Below are positions 1-6,600 of a stretch of DNA of 16,084 nt, piece after piece. How positions within the stretch are numbered: the first letter of the stretch is position 1; each line of letters begins with the position of its first letter. The stretch is taken from contig CAYUYM010000069.1 in NCBI GenBank assembly GCA_964449305.1, forward strand, positions 1 to 16,084. The letters run 5' to 3'. This DNA is from CAYUYM01 sp964449305. GTDB taxonomy: Bacteria; Bacteroidota; Ignavibacteria; SZUA-365; CAYQST01. Under the pieces are notes generated by a model. The model did no database searches. It was not told where the DNA came from and saw only the letters and a program-made list of their open reading frames with translations. The position numbers and the translations under genes were made by a program.

Positions 1-6
1 ACCCCT

Positions 7-2784
7 TCAACGGCCGGACATGGATGCCCGCCTTCGCGGGCATGACGACCGAGGGGCTGCGGGGCGCTGCGCCCCTGTCGACACCAGCACCTCCCGCCTC
101 CCGGTCGCGTCGAAACGGACGCGCAGGTTCACGAGGCCGCGCGCATCGGGCTTCGTGGCGGTGGCGCCGTCGATCGCGACGATGCGCCCGTCGTACACCA
201 TGGCGCTGAAGCTGTGCACGGTGCCGGGGGGGGCCTCCAACAGCACCTGATGCGTGCTGACCGTCGAGGCGCTGTCGGCCGCTGTCGCTGCCGGGATCTG
301 CCGCTGCGAGACGATGCGGCAGCCCGTCGCGTCGCGCCCTTCGCGCAGTGTGCTCCACGTGGGCAGCATCGCAAAGCCTCCAGTGTGCTCCATCGCAATC
401 ACGGCCTGCTTCCGGATGTAGAACGGGATCGGCTCGCGGAGCGCCCCGCGCTCCCTGGCGCTGTTGATGAGCACGGGCACGGTGTTCATGCGGACGCGGG
501 TGATGCGGAGACCATCGGCCAGCTCCGGATGGAGATGGATCATGATGGGTGGCCCGTCCACAACGGTCAGGCGGTACTCGGTGCTGGTGGTGGTGCGCTG
601 CATCTCGAGGTCGAGCACCGTCCGTCCCGCCCGCAGGTTGCGGACCAGCACGTGATTCCAGTGCGCGGGGAAACGGGGGCGCAGTGTGGCGATCTCCGAG
701 GCGGCATCGGGCTTCCATCCCACCATGCCCTCGATGGCCGGTTGCAGCACCATCGTCTCGCTCCAGCACTGCCGCGGGCACACACCAGCGGGCTCGCACC
801 GGTCGCCGTGCATCACCTCCTCCACCGCACCAAGCGCCCAGTGCCGCGCGATCTCCATCGTGCCGCGCAGATGCGCAAAGGCCTGCGCGGAGTTGCCCGC
901 CTGGAATTCCGCGAGGCCGGTCCAACCGGTGAACAACGGCCACACACTTCCCTCGTGATACCCGTCGGGACTGTAGTGCTGCGATGTACGGTCGATCAGC
1001 CGCACACCCCAGTCGGTGGTGAAACCGTTCGATGCGAAGCGCTGCAGCGCCGGGGCAGCCTGCGCCGAATCAGCGAGTCCGAGGGCGATGGGGACGGCGG
1101 CCAATGCGGTCAGCTCGGTGTTCATGCCGCCATCGGGCATGATGGCATGGGCGGGCAGGCCTGTCGGCCCCTGCCAGAAGCGCTCCTCGAAGCGCACGCG
1201 TACCCGCTCGGCATCGCCGACAAGGTCGTGTTCCTTCACCACATGCCGCAGCTTCGCGGAGAGGTACTCCGCGTCACGGAGGCATTGCAGCCACAGGGCC
1301 GCGAGGTACAGCTCTGTTCGCGCCCCGGCCAGGCTGCCCCCCTCGATCCATCCGTGACCCACATCATGGTTCTCGATGAGGCCGTCGCCATCGCTGTCGG
1401 TGGTGGAGAGGAAGTCGATCGCCCGGCGTATCGCGGGCCAGAGGCTGTCTGCGAACACATGGTCGTTCGATGCACGCAGATGGTGTGCTGCGAGCATGAT
1501 GAAGAGCGGTGTGGCATCTGCCGATGTGAAATACGGGACGCCGGACGTGGTGAGCTCGTGGAAGATCCTGCCGTCCTCGCCCTGGTGCTCTGCGAAGAAG
1601 CGAAGCTGGGCACGCACCGTGGCGAGCTCACCCACGGCATCGAGGGCGAAGCCGGCCCAGGCGGCGTCGCGGCCGAAGTACCATGCATAGCCCGGCCGGC
1701 CGCTGGGGCGCTGCCCGCCATCCCAGCCGCGTGTGGAAGGACCGAAGCCTGCAAGCAGCGCCGTCCCGAGCCCGGGTGTGGTCGCGACGAAGCGGTCCGC
1801 ACCGACGACGGCCCAGCGGTACAGTTCGTCGAAATCCCTGTCGGGCGAGGTGATGGTGGTGACGCGTGCAAGCAGATCGCGGTGATGTGCTGCGACCTCG
1901 TCGAACGCCGCCTGCGGATCGGCCAGCAGTGTGCGATACACCTCCTCCGCCTCCTGCACGCCATGGCTGCTCCCGGCGATGGCGATGCTGAGCGCCGCAT
2001 CCCGACCCGCGACAGGGGCGTATTCCGCCACGCACATCACGCCGCCATCCGAGCTCTCACGCAATGCTGGTGCGCCGTTGCGCCACAGCAGCGAGTCGCC
2101 GCGGCCATGGAGCACCCGCACAGGCGCCGCGGCGGATCCGAGGAGTGCTGCAACCGAGTCGCCCGCACCGCGGATGTGGAAGGCGCGCAGGCCGTGGTCG
2201 AAGCATGTCCGCAGCGCGCCGAGGGCACCCGGTTCCCGCGGCCACATCATGCGCAGGTCCGAGCGCGCGGCGACGACGATGTGCGGCGGGCGCGGGCCGC
2301 TGAAGCGGTACTGGACGAGGAGACCGGGACGTGCATGTGCCACGAGGATCGTTTCCGTGAGTGTGCCACGCGCGGTGCGGTAGCGACGCAGCAGCAGCTC
2401 AGGACGCACCTCCACGCTGCACGGGAGGTCGCGCAGACGCGTCAGCCGCCCACCGTCCACGATGGCGGCATCGAAGCCGCGAAGGAGGCGGAACGGATGC
2501 ACCCACAGCTCGTCCAGCCCACCTCGCTCCACGCCCATCGCGAGGCAGCGCCGGCCGGCGAGGTCGATGAAGTCCCGTGTCGCCACAGGGCGATGCATCA
2601 CAAGGCCGCAGGTGGAGTCCGTGCGCACAGGGCCCGGCACGGGGGAGGTCAGCGGGGCGGACTGAACGGCGAACGCGTCCATCTGCGGACGCCCATCGCC
2701 AGAGGATTGCGCAGCGGCGACCGTCGTGGTCAGGAAGAGGAGGATGAGGTTTCGGAGGATGCCTTGCATGGACCTTCTGCACAT
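7..2784 (-). CDS. Exported six-hairpin glycosidase, glycogen-debranching (GDE C-terminal)-like
   Basis: A 925-residue protein with an N-terminal signal peptide (hydrophobic core about 13-22, likely cleavage after A25 in VAAA-Q). After a beta-rich N-terminal domain comes an (alpha/alpha)6-barrel region with motifs typical of amylo-alpha-1,6-glucosidase-like enzymes: GYAWYFGRD (D373), DSDGDGLIE (463-471), HEGSVWP (H610-E611) and QCWSETMVLQPAIEGMVGW. A beta-sheet tail around PRFPAHWNHV follows. Family knowledge puts catalytic acids in the YFGRD region and near the HEG segment; I cannot assign them firmly. Substrate is probably an alpha-glucan or other alpha-linked glycan, inferred from family only. 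An alternative start is M6 (2769), preceded by AGAAGG only 3 nt away; both starts keep the signal peptide. There is no T9SS sorting domain. The last about 25 residues (from STGAQRP) are Arg/Pro/Ser-rich and encoded by the repeats at 19-75, so the ancestral stop was probably lost. Transcribed leftward, away from the other genes. Confidence 0.8.
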   Translation of the reverse strand: MCRRSMQGILRNLILLFLTTTVAAAQSSGDGRPQMDAFAVQSAPLTSPVPGPVRTDSTCGLVMHRPVATRDFIDLAGRRCLAMGVERGGLDELWVHPFRLLRGFDAAIVDGGRLTRLRDLPCSVEVRPELLLRRYRTARGTLTETILVAHARPGLLVQYRFSGPRPPHIVVAARSDLRMMWPREPGALGALRTCFDHGLRAFHIRGAGDSVAALLGSAAAPVRVLHGRGDSLLWRNGAPALRESSDGGVMCVAEYAPVAGRDAALSIAIAGSSHGVQEAEEVYRTLLADPQAAFDEVAAHHRDLLARVTTITSPDRDFDELYRWAVVGADRFVATTPGLGTALLAGFGPSTRGWDGGQRPSGRPGYAWYFGRDAAWAGFALDAVGELATVRAQLRFFAEHQGEDGRIFHELTTSGVPYFTSADATPLFIMLAAHHLRASNDHVFADSLWPAIRRAIDFLSTTDSDGDGLIENHDVGHGWIEGGSLAGARTELYLAALWLQCLRDAEYLSAKLRHVVKEHDLVGDAERVRVRFEERFWQGPTGLPAHAIMPDGGMNTELTALAAVPIALGLADSAQAAPALQRFASNGFTTDWGVRLIDRTSQHYSPDGYHEGSVWPLFTGWTGLAEFQAGNSAQAFAHLRGTMEIARHWALGAVEEVMHGDRCEPAGVCPRQCWSETMVLQPAIEGMVGWKPDAASEIATLRPRFPAHWNHVLVRNLRAGRTVLDLEMQRTTTSTEYRLTVVDGPPIMIHLHPELADGLRITRVRMNTVPVLINSARERGALREPIPFYIRKQAVIAMEHTGGFAMLPTWSTLREGRDATGCRIVSQRQIPAATAADSASTVSTHQVLLEAPPGTVHSFSAMVYDGRIVAIDGATATKPDARGLVNLRVRFDATGRREVLVSTGAQRPAAPRSSCPRRRASMSGR
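19..50. repeat. Dispersed-repeat-type palindrome (REP/dRS3-like)
   Basis: Positions 24-31 (ATGCCCGC) and 36-43 (GCGGGCAT) form a perfect 8-bp inverted repeat around a 4-nt loop. The flanks (CATGG before, GACGACC after) match the widespread bacterial repeat that reads GTCATGCCCGCGAAGGCGGG on the minus strand. That family is related in form to dRS3-like palindromes (ATTCCC-N8-GGGAAT) and is often mis-translated as a V(I/M)PAKAGIH or CPRRRAS peptide. Here it lies at the extreme 3' end of the minus-strand glycosidase gene and is read as its last residues. Only one copy is visible in the window, so dispersal in the genome is inferred from family resemblance. Confidence 0.6.
61..75. repeat. GC-only hairpin at the 3' end of the glycosidase gene
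   Basis: GGGGCGC (61-67) and GCGCCCC (69-75) are perfect inverted repeats separated by one base, in practice a 6-bp stem with a 3-nt loop. It lies 17 bases from the palindrome at 24-43 and inside the open frame of the minus-strand gene. It has no T-run on either side, so it is not a canonical intrinsic terminator. It could be part of the same inserted repeat or a 3'-end-stabilising structure. Confidence 0.4.
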
Positions 2785-3043
2785 GTTCTACCAATCGGAC
2801 AGGAAATTTAGGGAAATTCCGTGAAGGGACGTCGCTTTCAACACAAAGCCTCCAGGAAGCATCCAATGGATCTTCATGCCTTCGTGACTTGATGAATGCG
2901 GGCGCAGACCCACTGTCCTCGTTCTGATTCCTTCTTCCGTGGTTCGTCCCTTCTCCATCCGCCATTTGGGATTCGTTGTTCGCCACGAACATCGTATCTT
3001 GCCGGTGATTCGTTGTGTGTCACAAAGCCATCACCGCCTCCAT
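2785..3043. other. Divergent intergenic region
   Basis: This gap separates the leftward glycosidase from the rightward small genes and must hold promoters for both. Seen in it: a direct repeat GGAAATT at 2802-2808 and 2812-2818 (10-bp period), a minus-strand TAAATTTC (2803-2810) that matches 7 of 8 positions of the Bacteroidota -7 box TAnnTTTG but lacks a correctly spaced -33 TTTG, and an inverted repeat TGTTCG-CCA-CGAACA at 2977-2991. A plus-strand TTTG at 2965-2968 is followed by TATCTTG at 2995-3001, but the spacing is too long for the consensus. None is firm enough to call as a promoter or operator on its own. Confidence 0.3.
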
Positions 3044-3400
3044 ATGAAACGCATCTCCCTCATCATCATTCTTCTCCTCGGCCTGATCAGGCTGGAGATG
3101 CCATTGATGCAGGGACCGGGGATGCCGGGGACGCCGATGCACTTTCTGACGCAGATCCCATGGCAGCCGGCGCAGAATTCGTCGGCCCCGATCGAACGCG
3201 ACAGGGCGGCCTCGGTTGCGCAGGTACGCGTCGCATCCGACACACGAATCAGGATCATCCGCCCGGTCGGCGTGTCCATCGCCATCGTCCCGCGACCAAC
3301 GTGGCTGCGCCCGGCGATCCCCCCTCTTCCTCCACGACCCGACACCACACCGCCCGGCACACGGGCGCCTCCATCACCCCTCGTCACGCGATTCGGATAA
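3044..3400 (+). CDS. Small exported Pro-rich protein, function unknown
   Basis: A 118-residue frame beginning MKRISLIIILLLGL, a short basic n-region and hydrophobic core typical of a signal peptide or N-terminal anchor. The rest has no family I recognise. The C-terminal 40 residues are rich in Pro and Arg (PAIPPLPPRP, TPPGTRAPPSP), suggesting a disordered tail. Third codon positions are mostly G or C, as in the neighbouring genes, which supports real coding. The start was chosen at 3044 because it opens the hydrophobic segment; the frame is open further upstream but that part does not look coding. No good Shine-Dalgarno sequence precedes it (CACCGCCTCCAT), a weakness of the call. It ends 37 nt before the next small gene and may be co-transcribed with it. 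Confidence 0.5.
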   Translation: MKRISLIIILLLGLIRLEMPLMQGPGMPGTPMHFLTQIPWQPAQNSSAPIERDRAASVAQVRVASDTRIRIIRPVGVSIAIVPRPTWLRPAIPPLPPRPDTTPPGTRAPPSPLVTRFG

Positions 3401-3426
3401 TTCACGTCATTCGATCACTTCGTCAC

Positions 3427-3432
3427 GAGGAG
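3427..3432 (+). promoter_or_regulatory. Shine-Dalgarno site of the 37-residue membrane peptide
   Basis: GAGGAG followed by a 5-nt spacer (TCCCC) and ATG at 3438. The same layout occurs before both giant genes, so it fixes the start of this very short reading frame, which could otherwise be dismissed. Confidence 0.7.
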
Positions 3433-3437
3433 TCCCC

Positions 3438-3551
3438 ATGCCTGAACAGGAAACCCAGGGTGGGCGCCTTCCATTGCCGTTGATGCTTCTGCTCACGGCC
3501 ATGGGCGCCGGTCTTGTCGCTTTGCTTCTGTCGGTACTCGGCGTGTTCTGA
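3438..3551 (+). CDS. 37-residue single-pass membrane peptide
   Basis: Begins MPEQETQGGRLPLP, a short polar N-terminus, followed by one hydrophobic helix of about 20 residues (LMLLLTAMGAGLVALLLSVL) and stops two residues later at GVF. The helix contains small residues (AMGAG) that often mediate helix packing. It has a strong Shine-Dalgarno (GAGGAG, 5-nt spacer) and is followed 30 nt later by a hairpin terminator, so it has its own translation signal and transcript end. No family is recognised. It could be a small regulator or subunit of a membrane complex; its position just upstream of the giant exported proteins is the only hint of function. The open frame upstream of the ATG is not supported as coding. 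Confidence 0.6.
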   Translation: MPEQETQGGRLPLPLMLLLTAMGAGLVALLLSVLGVF

Positions 3552-3581
3552 TCACCCCCCGGTGACAGACCAGGGTGTATG

Positions 3582-3603
3582 ATGGCGGACCACGGTCCGC
3601 CAT
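3582..3603 (+). terminator. Strong hairpin, likely intrinsic terminator
   Basis: ATGGCGGACC (3582-3591) and GGTCCGCCAT (3594-3603) are perfect 10-bp inverted repeats separated by AC, in practice a 9-bp stem with a 4-nt loop. The following TTACTTTGAT is only moderately T-rich, so termination may be partial. It lies 30 nt after the small membrane peptide and just before the first giant gene, separating the two transcription units. Confidence 0.6.
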
Positions 3604-3606
3604 TAC

Positions 3607-3637
3607 TTTGATATGCTGAGGGATTTCCGCAGTTTTG
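3607..3637 (+). promoter_or_regulatory. Candidate Bacteroidota-type promoter of the first giant gene
   Basis: TTTG at 3607-3610, a 19-nt spacer, then CAGTTTTG at 3630-3637. This fits the Bacteroidota consensus TTTG-N19-21-TAnnTTTG with one mismatch in the -7 box. Transcription would start near 3643, giving a leader of about 40 nt to the ATG at 3682. It lies directly behind the hairpin at 3582-3603. A similar pair with N20 spacing and a related downstream sequence occurs before the paralogue. The match is by eye, and the consensus may not hold exactly in this lineage. Confidence 0.35.
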
Positions 3638-3672
3638 CATATTCATCGCTCGCCTCGCACGCCCACTTCTCT

Positions 3673-3679
3673 GGAGGAG
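3673..3679 (+). promoter_or_regulatory. Shine-Dalgarno site deciding the start of the first giant gene
   Basis: GGAGGAG followed by CC and ATG at 3682 (measured from the inner GGAGG, 4 nt of spacer). The frame is open upstream to an ATG at 3613, but that one lies inside the candidate promoter and has no ribosome site, so 3682 is chosen. Confidence 0.75.
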
Positions 3680-3681
3680 CC

Positions 3682-6600
3682 ATGCGTCATCACGCACATT
3701 CGCTGTCACATCACCCTCATGTCACTGGGCGTGGCCATGCCCTTGCATCACACTCATTCCTTCGACTCGTGCTCCTTCTCCTGCTGCTGCCGCTGGCGGG
3801 GACGACCCCTGCGGCTCAGCCACAGCCGGACACTCTGCGCGTCGCAGGTCATCTCGGCGGCTGGGTCGGCTGCGCCGCCATTGATGGAGGCTTCGCCGTC
3901 GTGGGCCGCGGTGGTGCGGTGAGTGTCATGGACATCTCCGGCCCTCTGGCGGTGCAGCTCGGCTGGCTGCCGCTCCCCAGCGACCACGAGGCACGCCTCA
4001 CTGCGATCCAGGGCACGCTCGCCTGCGTCATCTCCACCGCCGACAGCCTGTATGTGATCGACATCGCCGATCCCACCTCCCCAGCGGTGCTGGGCGTGCG
4101 CAAGATCCCGGGCATCAGCGTCGCCCCCACCATCACCCGGATGGTGCTGCGTGACTCGACGCTGCTGCTCGCCTGCGAACAGAACGGCGTCCGCATCGTC
4201 GACCTGCATGCACCTGCGGCTCCGACCATTGTGCACCAGTCGGCCCTCGTGTCGCGCGACTGTGCTGTCAGCGGCACGCACGCATTTCACATCGTGCTCG
4301 AGGGTGGGGCGTGGAAATTCGTGGTGCAGGACATTGCGAATCCCTCCTCCCCGGTGGAGCTGGCGCGGATCGCACTGACGGGCACGGCACGTCGTCTGAC
4401 GCTTGCCGGCCCCACGGCATGGGTCTCCATGGCGAGCGGCATCATCCCGGTGGACGTCAGCAACCCCGCAGCGCCGATTGCCGGACCCGTGGTGAACACC
4501 GGCAGGCAGTTCGACATCGGCACCACGTCCTCCACGCATCTCTTTCTCAGGGCCAACCGCCTCTCCGGATCCGGCCAGTCCATCCTCGCCTTCGACATCG
4601 CCGCACCGCTCACGCCCGTGCTCGCAGGCCAGATCGATCTTTCCACCAGCGTGTACTCCATCGATCATCGCAATGGGATGCTCCACATCGCCACCGGAGC
4701 CGGCTTCGACCGTGTGGATGTCTCCACCGCCTCCCAGCCGGCGCTTGCCCCCAGGGCCCCCAATCCCTCCCGTCCAAACGGCATCACCGCCGGTGGCACA
4801 TCGCTCATCGTCACCGATCCGGCGGGCATCCACCGCTACGATGCGACCACCGCAGCGGCACCGACGCCGACGCACCTCTGGTCCCAGTACCGTGATTGGA
4901 TCAGACCGGCCGTCGACGGCACGACGCTGCTCGGCATCGATCGCCCCGCCAACACGGTGAAGATCGTTGATGTGTCCAACCCCGATGCCCCGGCCCTGCG
5001 CGGGTCCTTCACCCCCATGAACGGCACGGCCATGGAACTCACCGTGCACGGCACGCTGGCCTTCGTCGGCTGCTCCCTCCCCGCACATGTGGAGATCTTC
5101 GACATCAGCACACCGAATGCCGCCACATGGCGCGCATCCTACACCACCCCCGGGCAGGTGATGGACATGGACTTCCTCGCCTCGTCATCGGTCCTGGTCA
5201 TCGCGCATCGGGGTGGTGGAACAGGTGGATTGATTCTGCTGGATGTGTCTTCACCATCGCTCCCCTCCTTCCTCAAGTCCGTGCCCCTCACAGGCCAGCC
5301 TGCCGCAATCGCCATTGACAAGGCGAATCTCTTCGTTGCCGTGAACAACGAGGCCGGCGGGCAATGCCAGCTCGAGGTGTATGACCTGCGAAACATCGGT
5401 GCGTTCGCACAGACGGGCCTCTTCCAGCAGGCCGGAACCGCCTTCGATGTCCAGGCCGGCGACAACAGCGTGATCCTGTCACTCTCAAGCGGCAGCGTCT
5501 GGAAGCTCGCTTTCTCCGGCGTTGGAAGCGTGCGGTCGACAGGCAGGCTCGCGACCATGCCCTACGGCTTTGCCGATGCCGCGCAGATTCCGGTGCCCGA
5601 GGCCGGGTCGTGCTGCATCATCACCACCACGTCGGGCACCTTTGTGGGAGCTGTGCTCGCGGGCTACTCGATGCTGTATCCCGAGCACGAGATGGAGGGA
5701 TCGAAGGGCGTGTACATCATCACGAACCGCCCACCGGCGCCGCCGGTCAAGCGGAAACTGACTGTCTCCATCATGCCCGCACAGGCGGTCAGCGGTGGCT
5801 GCACCACGCACCCGGCACCAGGGGTGTCCCTCTACAACAACAACGAGACAGCCATCATCACCGCCATTCCCGCCACCACCGTGGGCTGGAGTTTCAAGAA
5901 CTGGTCCGGCGATGTGAGCGGCGTGGACCCGACGGTGAACACACGCATGGACAGGGACAAGCTGGCAATCGCGAACTTTGTCCAACCCGAGCTGCTGATG
6001 GCGGGTGGCAAAGGTCGCACGCTCCGCTGCCCCACATGCGAAACCTGCCCCACGCTGGTCGACACGGTGATCAGCATCCGCCTCTGCGCCGATGAGGATG
6101 ACGACTGGGTGATCGTGAGCATCACGTTCGAGTCGGCCGGAACCGGTGACGAGCTCGCAGATCTCGAGCACGCCACACTGTATTACGATGGCCAGAAGCT
6201 GTCGCAGCAGACCTTCGCCACGGATGATGGTAGAATCACGTTCCCGGTGAACAGGGTGCTTGCGATGAACGACTGCCGCACGCTTCTCGTGGTCTACACA
6301 TTCAAGACGATGACCACAGCCGCCCCGCGCGCTCGCAGCTACGAGCTGCACACGAACACGGGGCTCGTCAGCGCACTGCCGGCCCATCATGCCGCAGGGG
6401 TGCGGACCCCACAGCCGTCCACCATCTTTGTCGGAGGCCCGGTGCTGCTGGGCCCGGTGATCAACGTCACGCACAAATCGGTTCATGCCACCATTCAGGA
6501 GGCCGTGACCAACGCCAGCGCGGATGACGAACTCGAGGTCTGCCCGGGAACATATCGTGAGTGTGTGAATGTCAACACGCCGCTGACCCTCCGTGCAAAG

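Noticed and set aside
214..2811. Long open frame on the plus strand opposite the glycosidase gene
   Set aside because: It lies exactly antisense to a gene with clear signal peptide and family motifs. Its translation is low-complexity, rich in Arg/His/Gly/Ala, with no domain. Such frames are expected opposite GC-rich coding DNA.
2795..2812. Minus-strand TAAATTTC as promoter of the glycosidase
   Set aside because: It matches the -7 box in 7 of 8 positions, but no TTTG lies 19-21 nt upstream and the leader would be very short. Noted in the intergenic entry only.
2896..3483. Alternative plus-strand frame across the small-gene region
   Set aside because: Its product is rich in His/Pro/Arg/Ser with no signal or domain. 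It overlaps the small exported protein and the start of the membrane peptide in another phase and has no ribosome site.
3613..3681. Upstream ATG extension of the first giant gene
   Set aside because: The ATG at 3613 has no ribosome site and falls in the candidate promoter. The ATG at 3682 has GGAGGAG directly before it and opens the signal peptide.
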